64,000 nucleotides of DNA, taken from JAJEDW01 sp963555775 (GTDB lineage: Bacteria; Acidobacteriota; Terriglobia; 20CM-2-55-15). The position numbers and the translations under genes were made by a program. Location: NCBI GenBank assembly GCA_963555775.3, contig CAUVWY020000004.1:124001-188000 (forward strand), given 5' to 3'. Below are positions 46,290-55,321 of the stretch, piece after piece; within the stretch, counting starts at the first letter, position 1, and every line of letters begins with the position of its first letter. Below the pieces are notes generated by a model that did not search any database, was not told the DNA's origin, and saw only the letters and a list, made by a program, of their open reading frames with translations.

Positions 46290-48985
46290 AGATCGTCTTC
46301 GGCTGGCACCTGGACGGGCCGACGTGTCCCGAAACGCCCGGCGGCGGCGCGTACGCCATTGACGCTGCCATCGTCGGCCCCGCGGGGTTGCTGAACCTGC
46401 TCGAAACGCGGCTGGGCCTGAACGGCCCCCTCACGAGCCCGGCGCGCAGAATCGCCCAATACGTGGCTCGGCTGCGCGCCATCGACGACGGCCGCAGGTT
46501 CTTTTCCCGCTCCTTCGCCGCCGACGCATGGGCGACCGCGCGCCTCCTTCTCCATTGGCGCGACGAGTTGATCGCCGCTGGCTGGTCGCCCGGGTCCAGG
46601 CCCTGGAGGAGCGATAGGCTAGCCGTCCTGGCGCGGGCGGAAGCCCTCGACGAGCCGCCTCTTGCCGGGGGGCTTCCCGATCGCGCGCGCTCGATCCTGT
46701 CGGGCATCCCCGAGGCCAACCCGATCGACGAACTGACTCTGGTCGATGATCGGCAACGCCTGCCCTGGGTCTGGCGGCGCCTGATCGAGGCGCTGGCGGC
46801 CTCCGGTACGAACGTCGTGGGTGCCACGGTGGAACACGGCCGCGCGTCCGGCGACCTGGCCGCCGTGCAGGCGCTGATTTCCGGTCGAGAACCCGGCCCG
46901 CTGACAGGCGACGCGACCTTCTCCGTCGTCCGCTACGACAACGCACTCGCGGCGGGGGACATCGCCGCCGAATGGCTCGCGGCATCGAGGGAGGCCAACA
47001 CGGACGTCGTCATCATCCGTCAGGGAAACCCGACAATTCTCGATGCCGCATGCCGCCGCCTGGGGCTGCCGCCCCCGGGCGGGAGCGAGCGCTCGCCGTT
47101 CCGCGGCGCGTTACAGGTGCTGCCGCTCGCTTTCGAAACCGCCTGGCGGCCCCTGGACGCCGAGCGCGTTCTCGAGCTCCTTGTCATGCACGGATCCCCG
47201 ATCCCCTATCGGATCGGCCGCCATTTCGCAAACGTGTTGCGCGATTTCCCAGGGACGGGCGGCGCGCGATGGCGGAACGCGTGGGATGCGGTCGTGGAGA
47301 GGCTTCGCCACGATCTTTCCGAAGACGACCTCGACACGGCCAAGCGTATCCGGCAGATCCGGAAATCCGTGACCGAATGGAAGCAGTGGCTCGAGCCCGA
47401 ACGCTTCGAGCGGAATTCGGGCGTCACGGTGAAGGCGGCCGACGCGATCTGCCGGAAGGTTGAGCGATGGGCGTTCAAGAGAGGTGCGGCCACCGGGGAC
47501 GAGATCTACCTACAGGCCGCCTTGTCCGCGTCCGGCCTGGCCGCCGCGATCGCCGATTCGCGGATCGACCCGATCTCGAAGCCGCAGCTCGACCGCATGA
47601 TCGATGCGGTGATCGGCGGGGGCATCAAACGGCCAGCCGCCTTCGCCGGCGCCGCTCCCTGGACGACGATCGACGATGCCACGCAGATCTGGGGCCGCGC
47701 GCCCGCCGTTCTGTGGTGGGGCTTCGCCGAAGCGCAATCGCGTGCCGTGGTCGATCCGTGGAGCCGCGCCGAGCGCGAGGAACTGGCCGCGGCCGGGGCC
47801 CTGCTCCAATCCCGGGACGACATGACCGCGCTGCGCCTCGACGCCGAGCGGCGAGCGTTCCTCAACGTCACCGACCGCATGTTGCTGATCATGCCCGCCG
47901 CGTCGGAGACCGAGAGCGGCGCGACACACCCGGTCTGGCACGAGTTGGCCAACCTCGACGGCCTGGGCCGGACGATCGTCGATGGACGCACGCTGCGCCG
48001 CGGCGCGCGGGTGGCGCTCGGCGGGCGCGCCTGGGAGACGGTTCGGACCGATCACCGGACGCTGCCGCCGCCGATCCGCGAATGGACAGTACCGGCGAAG
48101 CTCATTCGTGCGCGCGAGACCGAATCCGCGACCAGCATCGAGAGCTTGTTGGGATGCCCGATGCGCTGGGTCCTCCAGTATGGGGCGGGCCTCCGGAAGA
48201 CCGGGCTTCTCGACATGGCAGAGGGCAACCGCTTGAAGGGCAGCGTCGCCCACGAGGTGCTGGCGCGCTTCCTCTCGGGCCCGCGGCCCGATGACGAAGC
48301 CGGCATCCGGAGCGCCGTCAAAACAATCCTGGACGCGGTGCTGCCGGAGATCGGGTCGCCGCTGCTGTTGCCCGGACGGCGGCTGGATTTGGATGACCTG
48401 CACCGGAACACGATCGAGAGCGCGGTGGCGCTGTCCCGGATTCTGAAGCAATGCGGGCTCTCCGTGGCCGCCACCGAGCGCAGGTCGGAGTGTTCCCTTG
48501 ACAACCAGATGGATCTGGCCGGCATCGTCGACGTGGAACTGACCGATGAACGTGGGGCCCCGGCCGTCGTCGAGCTCAAATGGTCGAACCGCGACCGTTA
48601 CCGCCGCGATGAAATCGCCGAAGGACGACCCGTGCAACTCGCCGCCTATGCGTTTTTTGTGAAGGGCGACGGAGCGAACGTCTTCGCGCCGGCAGCCTAT
48701 TTCATGATTAAGCAGCGCCGCATGCTTGCCGTCGATTCGGCGCCGTTCCCCCTAGAATCGCTGATCGAGGGCCCGAGCCTCCCGAGCGTCTGGAACGCCA
48801 TTGTCGAGGCCCGGAAGCGGACGCTTGGGGAAATGGGCGCCGGCCGTGTCGTGGCGGCGGGCGTTCGGACGGAAGGATCCGAATCGGGGGACACGGACGC
48901 GAACGCCGGCGCACAAATCGTTGTCGAACCCCCGTGCAGCTTCTGCGATTACGGACGGCTCTGTGGAAAGCAGGCACTGTCATGA
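46286..48985 (+). CDS. AddB-like PD-(D/E)XK nuclease with Fe-S staple
   Basis: An 899-residue subunit resembling AddB. The N-terminal two thirds have the arrangement of an inactivated UvrD-like helicase without a Walker A motif. Residues about 615-899 are a PD-(D/E)XK nuclease: GIVDVEL, VVELKW (the E-x-K) and EGRPVQLAAYAFF. Cys624 (LGCPMRW) with Cys884, Cys887 and Cys893 (CSFCDYGRLC, spacing CX2CX5C) matches the AddB iron-sulphur staple exactly. The TTG start at 46286 overlaps the HicB-like gene, and the stop overlaps addA (ATGA). Probable role: double-strand-break processing with AddA, or anti-phage nuclease activity. Confidence 0.8.
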   Translation: MKIVFGWHLDGPTCPETPGGGAYAIDAAIVGPAGLLNLLETRLGLNGPLTSPARRIAQYVARLRAIDDGRRFFSRSFAADAWATARLLLHWRDELIAAGWSPGSRPWRSDRLAVLARAEALDEPPLAGGLPDRARSILSGIPEANPIDELTLVDDRQRLPWVWRRLIEALAASGTNVVGATVEHGRASGDLAAVQALISGREPGPLTGDATFSVVRYDNALAAGDIAAEWLAASREANTDVVIIRQGNPTILDAACRRLGLPPPGGSERSPFRGALQVLPLAFETAWRPLDAERVLELLVMHGSPIPYRIGRHFANVLRDFPGTGGARWRNAWDAVVERLRHDLSEDDLDTAKRIRQIRKSVTEWKQWLEPERFERNSGVTVKAADAICRKVERWAFKRGAATGDEIYLQAALSASGLAAAIADSRIDPISKPQLDRMIDAVIGGGIKRPAAFAGAAPWTTIDDATQIWGRAPAVLWWGFAEAQSRAVVDPWSRAEREELAAAGALLQSRDDMTALRLDAERRAFLNVTDRMLLIMPAASETESGATHPVWHELANLDGLGRTIVDGRTLRRGARVALGGRAWETVRTDHRTLPPPIREWTVPAKLIRARETESATSIESLLGCPMRWVLQYGAGLRKTGLLDMAEGNRLKGSVAHEVLARFLSGPRPDDEAGIRSAVKTILDAVLPEIGSPLLLPGRRLDLDDLHRNTIESAVALSRILKQCGLSVAATERRSECSLDNQMDLAGIVDVELTDERGAPAVVELKWSNRDRYRRDEIAEGRPVQLAAYAFFVKGDGANVFAPAAYFMIKQRRMLAVDSAPFPLESLIEGPSLPSVWNAIVEARKRTLGEMGAGRVVAAGVRTEGSESGDTDANAGAQIVVEPPCSFCDYGRLCGKQALS

Positions 48986-51900
48986 CGGCGTCTTCCGACA
49001 ACCGCAAACCCGTCGATATCGTGGTTGCGAGCGCGGGCACCGGGAAGACGTTCCGCCTGGTCGAGGAGATCGGGGCGGCGATCGCGGCCGGCGCGGCGCC
49101 CGGATCGATCCTGGCAACGACGTTCACGAACAAGGCCGCCGCCGAACTCGTGGAACGCGCCCGGTCGAAGCTGATCGGTCAAGGACAGGCAGATCAGGCG
49201 GCCGGCCTGCTGTGGGCCCGGGTCGGTACCGTCAACTCGGTGTTCGGGCGCATCGTCGGCGACTTCGCCGTGAACGCCGGGCGTTCGCCGGTGACCGACG
49301 TGATTCCGGAAGAGCGCCAGGGACGTGTGTTTGCGATCGCGGCGGAATCCGCGATCAGCCGGTATGCGCGCGAGATGATTCCGATCGCGCAACGCCTCGA
49401 CATCGACGACTGGACCGATGACGTCCGGAGGTTGGCCGGCCTCGTGCGCCAGAACGACATCGACTCCGCCCGGCTCGAGGATCACGCGGACCGTTCCTGG
49501 AAGGGTTGCCTCGCCCTGTTTCCGCCGTTGTCGGATGAGACCGGCGACGCGCTCGACGCCCGCCTTCGGGACGCCCTGGCCGAAACCCGGGATGCACTGA
49601 AGAACAGCAACGATACGACCAAGACGACGGCCGCCGTCAAGCAGCGAGTCGAGGATGCCGTCGCTGTTCTAGAGTCCGGACGCGACCTCTCCTGGAGTTG
49701 GTGGGCGCGCCTGGCCAAGCTGAATCCCGCGAAACCGAGCACCGGCGTCGTACAACCCCTCGTCGACGCCGCGGCGAAGCATGCGGCGCATCCGAAACTG
49801 CGCGCGGACCTCGAATCCTACATTCGCGGGATCTACCGGACCGCCGCCGACGCGCTTGCGCTGTACGCGGAATACAAGGACGCGCATGGGTTGGTCGACT
49901 TCATCGATCAGGAGCACCTGGCGCTTCAACTCCTGGATGACGCCCCAGTGGCGGATCGTTTGCGGGAGACGCTGTCGCGCGTATTCGTCGACGAATTTCA
50001 GGATACCAGCCCCATTCAGCTTGCCTTATTTCTCAAGGTCTCGCAGGTTGCCGAACGGTCGTTCTGGGTCGGCGATCCGAAGCAGGCCATTTTCGGCTTT
50101 CGCGGCACGGATCCGGATCTGATCCTTCAGGCCGCCCGGACGATCGTCCCCGAATCGGCGGGCCGACAGGAAACCCTCCCACGGTCCTACCGGGCGCGGC
50201 CGGGACTCGTCGATTTCACGAACCTGACCTTCGGTCCGGCATTCGAGGCCCTGGATTTCGAACCTGGCGGCATTCGAATCCAGGAATGCCATCGCGGCGA
50301 CGGCGATGGCCAGACGGCGCCGATCGAGGTGTGGGGTATTGCAGGCGCTACCGTGGCCGACGCGATGACCGTCCTGGCCGAAAAGATCCGAAGCGTGCTG
50401 GACGACGCGCCAGCGCATCCCGTCGAAGACACGGAGACCGGCACACAACGTGAGATTCGGGGTTCGGATGTCGCCATTCTGTGCCGGACCAACGCGCACG
50501 CCGAAGCCGTGGCTGACGCGCTGGCGGCGTCCGGAGTCCGGGTCTCGATCACGCGCCCAGGGCTACTGGAGACGCCCGAGGCAGTTCTGGCGATGGCCGC
50601 GCTCCGATACCTGGTGGATCCCGGCGACACGCTCGCGATCGCCGAGATCGCGCATCTCCATCACGACGCGAAGGATCAGCCGTCCTGGTTCGCGCGCAGC
50701 CTGTCCGAGGATCGGATCGCCTCGCTCGTTTCGGAACTGCCGGTGTTCGCGGCACTGGACGAGGGACGCGCCGAGCTCGCGGAACTGACGCCGCCCGAAG
50801 CGCTCGACAGGGCGATCACGGCGCCGGGCATCCTCGACCGCGTCGGCGCCTGGGACCACGCGCTCGACCGAATCGGCAACCTCGACGCCCTGCGCGCGTT
50901 CGCCGTGCAGTACGAGGACGAGGCCAGGACCATTCGAAGCGCGGCCACCGCGGCCGGTCTGATCGCATGGCTCGGCGACTCGGCGCGGCTGGACAACGAG
51001 CTGCCGCCCACGGCGGATCCGGACGCCGTGAACGTGTTGTCCTATCACCGCGCCAAGGGTCTCGAGTGGCCGATGGTCGTGCTCTTGGACCTGGATAATA
51101 CCTGGAAGCCTTCGGCCTTCGGTTTCGACGTCGAGTCCGACGGCGATTTCGACGTGTGGCGGCCGCTCAAGGGCCGGTGGGTCCGTTTCTGGCCGTGGCC
51201 GTACGGTCAACAGGCCAAGGGCGTCGATATCGATGTGTCGGTGGTCCAGACCGACGAACACCGGAACGCCGAGCGGCGCGAGCGCACCGAGGCCGTGCGG
51301 CTTCTGTATGTCGGAATGACCCGGGCGCGCGACTACCTGGTTCTGGCGCCGCGGGACTTCGGGAAGAAAGGGCTTCGAATGTCGTGGCTGGATCTGCTCG
51401 TCGACAAGGAAAAACAGCCCGTCCTCGCGTTCTCGCGCGAGGGGGCGGACCTGGCCGTAACCGCCGAGGGCGCGACGGTTCCCGTCCGGTATTCCGAAAC
51501 GAGGGTGGTCGATCGTGAGTTGCGGGCCAGGGAACCCGACACGGCCTGGCGAATGCCCGAGGCACTGGAGAAAACGGAACGTCCGCCCTACCGGATCGCG
51601 CCCAGCGCGCTGGAGCCGTCGGGGGCCGCCTCGGCGGCGGTGGTTTCGCGAATCGAACTCGGCGCGCGCATCCCGATCACGGGCAGTCCGGACATGACCG
51701 CGTTGGGCGAAGCCGTGCACGCGTTCCTGGCCTTCGACCGCCCCGGGCAGGGTCCGCGCGAACGGCGGGACCGCGCGGCGGAAACGCTGGCGCGGTGGGG
51801 CGTCGGCGGCCTCCGGCCCGAAAACCTCGTCGAGATGAGCGACCGTTTGTTCGCCCATCTGGAGATGGCGTTCCCGGGCATGACGATCCGCGCCGAGGTG

Positions 51901-52173
51901 CCGGTCTTCGGGCGACGGGACGGGCAGCGCCTGACGGGCCGGATCGATCTGCTGCTTACGAACGGCGCACGGGCCGTCGTCATCGATCACAAAAGTTATC
52001 CGGGCACCTTCGATACGTGGGAATCCAACGCGTTGGGCCACGCCGCTCAACTCGCGCTCTATGCCTCGGTCGTTCGTGGAGCGGCGGAGCCGGCCGAGGT
52101 CGAAACGTGGGTGCACATGCCCGTGGTGGGGCAGTTGATCCAGGTGCGGGCCGTGGTCGAGGGATGGTCGTGA
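48982..52173 (+). CDS. AddA-like UvrD-family helicase-nuclease
   Basis: A 1063-residue superfamily 1 helicase with a C-terminal nuclease domain. Motif I is ASAGTGKTF, motif II VFVDEFQDTSPIQ, motif III GDPKQAIFGFRG, motif V LSYHRAKGLEWPMVVLLD and motif VI RLLYVGMTRARDYLVL. The nuclease site is GRIDLLL...AVVIDHKSYPG with a later QLALYASVV. The domain order is that of AddA/RecB. ATG 48982 overlaps the AddB-like stop by 4 bp. This is likely the cell's RecBCD-type enzyme. It is diverged enough from textbook AddA that a specialised defence role cannot be excluded. Confidence 0.88.
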   Translation: MTASSDNRKPVDIVVASAGTGKTFRLVEEIGAAIAAGAAPGSILATTFTNKAAAELVERARSKLIGQGQADQAAGLLWARVGTVNSVFGRIVGDFAVNAGRSPVTDVIPEERQGRVFAIAAESAISRYAREMIPIAQRLDIDDWTDDVRRLAGLVRQNDIDSARLEDHADRSWKGCLALFPPLSDETGDALDARLRDALAETRDALKNSNDTTKTTAAVKQRVEDAVAVLESGRDLSWSWWARLAKLNPAKPSTGVVQPLVDAAAKHAAHPKLRADLESYIRGIYRTAADALALYAEYKDAHGLVDFIDQEHLALQLLDDAPVADRLRETLSRVFVDEFQDTSPIQLALFLKVSQVAERSFWVGDPKQAIFGFRGTDPDLILQAARTIVPESAGRQETLPRSYRARPGLVDFTNLTFGPAFEALDFEPGGIRIQECHRGDGDGQTAPIEVWGIAGATVADAMTVLAEKIRSVLDDAPAHPVEDTETGTQREIRGSDVAILCRTNAHAEAVADALAASGVRVSITRPGLLETPEAVLAMAALRYLVDPGDTLAIAEIAHLHHDAKDQPSWFARSLSEDRIASLVSELPVFAALDEGRAELAELTPPEALDRAITAPGILDRVGAWDHALDRIGNLDALRAFAVQYEDEARTIRSAATAAGLIAWLGDSARLDNELPPTADPDAVNVLSYHRAKGLEWPMVVLLDLDNTWKPSAFGFDVESDGDFDVWRPLKGRWVRFWPWPYGQQAKGVDIDVSVVQTDEHRNAERRERTEAVRLLYVGMTRARDYLVLAPRDFGKKGLRMSWLDLLVDKEKQPVLAFSREGADLAVTAEGATVPVRYSETRVVDRELRAREPDTAWRMPEALEKTERPPYRIAPSALEPSGAASAAVVSRIELGARIPITGSPDMTALGEAVHAFLAFDRPGQGPRERRDRAAETLARWGVGGLRPENLVEMSDRLFAHLEMAFPGMTIRAEVPVFGRRDGQRLTGRIDLLLTNGARAVVIDHKSYPGTFDTWESNALGHAAQLALYASVVRGAAEPAEVETWVHMPVVGQLIQVRAVVEGWS

Positions 52174-52276
52174 CGCCGGATCGGGCACCGCGTGACCAAG
52201 ACCGACTGTCAAAACGATTCGCAGCCGGATACTCTTTTCTTGTAACTTCCGTGTTTTTCGAGCGAATCTTCTATCA

Positions 52277-52347
52277 CGCCTTTCTCACGGGTTTTCGTCG
52301 CGAAGAGTCGGAGACGCCGTCAGAGCTGGGGCGCAGTTCCTTGCGCC
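52277..52347. repeat. Dispersed repeat D (copy of 33981-34050)
   Basis: About 70 bp (GCCTTTCTCACGGGTTTTCG...) match the start of block C near 34.0 kb with few changes. The 225 bp between addA and 52400 hold no other supported feature apart from a purine-rich AGGAGG at 52381-52386. Confidence 0.7.
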
Positions 52348-52399
52348 CACAAGAAAGGCGCATATCCTTGTGCCCGCAAAAGGAGGATTTGAGAGCGTC

Positions 52400-52441
52400 A
52401 TGACTCCCTTTAATCTTGGTAACTGGGCAGCGTTTAATTTA
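52400..52441 (+). pseudogene. Small zinc-ribbon gene, 5' part (split by transposon)
   Basis: ATG 52400 begins a frame of 14 codons (MTPFNLGNWAAFNL) that stops at the transposon edge. Removing the transposon and one target-duplication copy joins base 52441 to 55552, and the frame continues without a break into a zinc-ribbon sequence ending at 55683, 57 residues in all. AGGAGG is 13 nt upstream. The 5' part alone cannot make a functional protein. Confidence 0.6.
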
Positions 52442-52464
52442 GGGGATTACATCGAATAGTGACG
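52442..52464. repeat. Left terminal inverted repeat of the IS1595-type transposon
   Basis: The 23-bp left end begins GGGGATTACATCGAATAG and pairs with 55521-55543; only position 9 differs (C against T). The TTAATTTA target copy is directly outside. Confidence 0.93.
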
Positions 52465-52623
52465 TAATCCAATCTTTGCGGGTCGTACCACATCAACCAT
52501 GAGGTAAGCCACCGGTGGAGATTTTATCAGAGACTCTCTTATTCCGAATTGCAGCCGTGCTTTTAAGCCGGTTGCGGAAACGGAATGAGGGACAGAATTC
52601 GTCGGGACGGGTTGATTTTCCAT
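52447..52623 (-). CDS. Possible 58-residue ORF antisense to the transposon leader
   Basis: ATG 52623 with GAGGA 6 nt upstream opens a frame (MENQPVPTNSVPHSVSATGL...) that ends inside the left inverted repeat. I recognise no family and the composition is unremarkable. It fills most of the 336-bp leader between the inverted repeat and the transposase, so it could be real, but chance is the likelier explanation. Confidence 0.2.
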   Translation of the reverse strand: MENQPVPTNSVPHSVSATGLKARLQFGIRESLIKSPPVAYLMVDVVRPAKIGLRHYSM

Positions 52624-52649
52624 GATCATTCCTCACTGTTCTGGCGATA

Positions 52650-52677
52650 GGCGGGTGAGGGTGCTACCTCGCCCGCC
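52650..52677. other. Stable hairpin in the transposon leader
   Basis: An 11-bp fully paired stem (GGCGGGTGAGG with CCTCGCCCGCC, one G-T pair) closes a GTGCTA loop. No T-tract follows on either strand, so it is not a normal terminator. It lies upstream of the transposase promoter, where it could block read-through from outside or act as a transposase or replication signal. Confidence 0.6.
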
Positions 52678-52724
52678 ATACATATTATAGTGATAAAAAC
52701 AGGCAATGAATTGTTAAAAACACC

Positions 52725-52753
52725 TTGCAAACTACGTCACTACCCTGTAATAT
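52725..52753 (+). promoter_or_regulatory. Transposase promoter
   Basis: TTGCAA at 52725-52730 and TAATAT at 52748-52753 are separated by the optimal 17 bp, in a locally AT-rich stretch. A ribosome-binding site (TAGGAG) and the transposase ATG follow within 25 bp. Confidence 0.65.
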
Positions 52754-52777
52754 TGTATTGTAAGTAGGAGATACGCA

Positions 52778-53734
52778 ATGGCTAACAAGGCACCTGGCAA
52801 ACACTTCCGACAGGGACTTTCAACTAAGGAATTCTACCGCCTGTTCCCCGACAACGCATCCGCTGAAGAATGGTTCATCCAGAACCGCTGGTTCGACGGC
52901 ATCACCTGCCCGCGTTGTGGATCGGACAACGTGCAGACTGGAACGGCCCACAAGACCATGCCGTTTCGGTGCCGCAAGAGCAAGAAGCGTGAAACCTGCG
53001 GGAAACCGTTCAGCGTCAAGACCGGGACGTTCATGGAAGCATCCAACCTCGGCTATCAGGATTGGCTCTACGCCATGTATCTGGTCGTTACCAACCTGAA
53101 GAGCGTGGCATCCATGAAGATGCACCGCGAGTTGGGAATCACCCAGAAATCCGCATGGCATCTTGTTCACAGAATCCGCAAGGTTTGGGACGTTTCTGAT
53201 CATGAACCATTCAAAGGTCCTGTTGAGGCGGATGAGGTCTACATCGGCGGACTGGAAAAGAACAAGCACCAGTCCAAGAAGTTGAAGTCCGGTCGTGGAT
53301 CGGTTGGAAAAACCGCTGTTGTAGGTGTCAAGGATCGTGACACGAACGAGGTCCGAGCTACAGTGGTCGAGCGCACAAATGCAGAAACCCTTCAAGGTTT
53401 CGTTCGTGCCAATACAGACCCCGAATCAACGGTTTACACTGACGAAGCAACCGCATATCAAGGCGTTGCCAAGTCGCATGAATCGGTCAAGCACTCGGTT
53501 GGTGAGTACGTCCGGGGTCAGGCCCACACCAACGGCATTGAATCCTTTTGGTCCATGCTGAAACGCGCTCACAAGGGGACGTTCCACAAGCTGTCAGCCA
53601 AACACCTTCACCGCTACGTCTGCGAGTTCGCAGGACGCCACAACATCCGCAGCATGGGCACTCTCGATCAAATGCGTTTCGTCGTTTTGAGCATGGATGG
53701 GGCACAACTTCGTTACAAGGACTTGGTAGCGTGA
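52778..53734 (+). CDS. IS1595-family (ISXO2-like) transposase
   Basis: A 318-residue transposase. An N-terminal zinc ribbon (CPRCGSDNV...FRCRKSKKRETCGKPFSV, residues about 44-76) binds DNA. The catalytic core has VEADEVYIGG (first Asp near 149), VYTDEATAY (second Asp) and AHTNGIESFWSMLKR (Asn/Glu motif), as in ISXO2-like DDE enzymes. It appears intact and has its own promoter. Its stop overlaps the GTG of the methyltransferase gene (GTGA), tying cargo expression to transposase translation. Confidence 0.93.
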   Translation: MANKAPGKHFRQGLSTKEFYRLFPDNASAEEWFIQNRWFDGITCPRCGSDNVQTGTAHKTMPFRCRKSKKRETCGKPFSVKTGTFMEASNLGYQDWLYAMYLVVTNLKSVASMKMHRELGITQKSAWHLVHRIRKVWDVSDHEPFKGPVEADEVYIGGLEKNKHQSKKLKSGRGSVGKTAVVGVKDRDTNEVRATVVERTNAETLQGFVRANTDPESTVYTDEATAYQGVAKSHESVKHSVGEYVRGQAHTNGIESFWSMLKRAHKGTFHKLSAKHLHRYVCEFAGRHNIRSMGTLDQMRFVVLSMDGAQLRYKDLVA

Positions 53735-55143
53735 GCACTGCGGGCATATTCCAACAGATAGGATTGACCCCACCACCTCGCCGGGTTACCGTTCTGACTC
53801 AACCACCGGAACCCAACCCTATGGCAGAACGCAACTTTGAAAACCGGACCCTCTTTCACAGTGACAACCTGCCGATCCTCCGTGCCATGAACAGTGAATC
53901 GGTGGACCTGATTGCCACTGATCCGCCGTTCAACAAATCGAAGGACTTCCACGCCACTCCGGACAGTCTCGCAGCAGGAGCGTCCTTTCAGGATCGATGG
54001 TCATGGGAGCGTGACGTACATGAGGACTGGACCGACCAGATCACCGATGACCATCCGCGTCTCATGGAAGCGATTGAAAGTGCCCGTTACGCCCACTCGG
54101 ATGGCATGGGTGCGTTTATGTGTTTCATGGCCGTCCGTTTGTTGGAGATGAGGCGTGTTCTGAAGTCAACCGGATCGATCTACCTGCACTGCGACCCAAC
54201 TGCTTCACATTATTTGAAGGCGGTCATGGACGCGGTATTTGGGTGGAAAAAGTTTCGTAACGAGGTGGTGTGGGGGTATAGGACTGGCGGTGTGGGCAAG
54301 CGTTGGTTCGCAAGAAAACACGATGTGATTCTTTGCTACTCCAAGTCAACTTTCTGGACATTTAATGTCCAGCATTACCGTTCTTACCAGCAGAAAAAGT
54401 ACAACTACAACAAGAAGTACCCCGAACTATGGGACAAGGAAAAGAAGAAGTGGTACCACAATTCAGTTTGCAGGGATGTATGGGAGGATATCAAATCTAT
54501 AGGAACCGAAAAAGGCCAGAAAGAGGTTACTGGCTATGCAACCCAAAAACCATTAGCCCTGTACGAACGTATCATCAAGGCATCCAGCAATGAAGATGAC
54601 ACGGTATTGGACCCGTTCTGCGGTTGTGCCACAACCTGCGTTGCCGCTGAAAAGCTAAATCGTCAGTGGGTAGGCATCGACATATGGGATAACGCGAGGG
54701 ATGTTGTTTTGAAAAGGCTTGAATTGGAAGGATTGATCGTGCAGGACTCAACCGACAAACTACACGGTCATCTGTTCCCATATGACGTAATCAAGATGGA
54801 TGTCCCGCCGATTCGCACGGATGACACCAAAACAGCCGCACCTAACCTCAGAACCAAAGTCATCGTCTTCGAACCAGTAGGGAAGAAGATGACCCGTGCA
54901 GATATGTATACCCATCTTCTGGACCAACACGGCCGCAAGTGCCGTGGTTGTGAAAGAACGTTCGATGATTCTCGTTACCTCCAGTTGGACCATAACACTC
55001 CACGGGCTGATGGTGGATTGAACCACATATCCAACCGGGTCTTGTTATGTGGTCCATGCAACCAACTCAAGAGTCACATTTACACGTTGTCGGGCTTAAG
55101 ACGTGAGAACAAGAAACGAGGGTTCATGCGTAATGGAAATTAG
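53731..55143 (+). CDS. DNA methyltransferase (beta class) fused to an HNH domain
   Basis: A 470-residue passenger protein. DPPF at 64-67 is the catalytic motif IV and DPFCGC at 294-299 the SAM-binding motif I; this order defines beta-class N4-C/N6-A methyltransferases. The region between them would be the target-recognition part. From about 404 a treble-clef HNH domain follows: CRGC (404-407), LDH with His421, DGGLNHISN, then CGPC (440-443). GTG 53731 overlaps the transposase stop and has AAGGA 9 nt upstream; ATG 53821 is an alternative start that loses 30 poorly conserved residues. Whether the HNH part cuts DNA or only binds it is unknown. Confidence 0.88.
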   Translation: MSTAGIFQQIGLTPPPRRVTVLTQPPEPNPMAERNFENRTLFHSDNLPILRAMNSESVDLIATDPPFNKSKDFHATPDSLAAGASFQDRWSWERDVHEDWTDQITDDHPRLMEAIESARYAHSDGMGAFMCFMAVRLLEMRRVLKSTGSIYLHCDPTASHYLKAVMDAVFGWKKFRNEVVWGYRTGGVGKRWFARKHDVILCYSKSTFWTFNVQHYRSYQQKKYNYNKKYPELWDKEKKKWYHNSVCRDVWEDIKSIGTEKGQKEVTGYATQKPLALYERIIKASSNEDDTVLDPFCGCATTCVAAEKLNRQWVGIDIWDNARDVVLKRLELEGLIVQDSTDKLHGHLFPYDVIKMDVPPIRTDDTKTAAPNLRTKVIVFEPVGKKMTRADMYTHLLDQHGRKCRGCERTFDDSRYLQLDHNTPRADGGLNHISNRVLLCGPCNQLKSHIYTLSGLRRENKKRGFMRNGN

Positions 55144-55321
55144 CTGCCAACCTCGGCCCAAGGATTGGACGTGCGCCTGTAAACATGAGGACATACCTGT
55201 AGGTTGGGGCTCCGGTGGGTTCCAGTGCGACGTATGTAATGGCATTTACTACGCTCCTATCAACCCGTCCGACAGCGATCTTTTCGACAGCTTTGCCATA
55301 ATGAGGAGTGAGAATGACTAA
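55133..55321 (+). CDS. Small Cys-rich cargo protein
   Basis: A 62-residue protein beginning within the last 11 bp of the methyltransferase gene. Five cysteines, at 5, 14, 16, 32 and 35, are arranged as CACKH and CDVC, so one zinc ribbon is likely (DWTCACKHEDIPVGWGSGGF then CDVCNGIYY). The C-terminal 20 residues are acidic. I recognise no family. The tight overlap on both sides suggests it works with the methyltransferase-HNH protein. Confidence 0.6.
   Translation: MEISCQPRPKDWTCACKHEDIPVGWGSGGFQCDVCNGIYYAPINPSDSDLFDSFAIMRSEND

Noticed and set aside
52170..52403. 77-codon frame whose GTG overlaps the addA stop and whose end overlaps ATG 52400
   Set aside because: The middle is translated from dispersed repeat D, which is clearly non-coding at its other site (33981-34050), and there is no recognisable domain.
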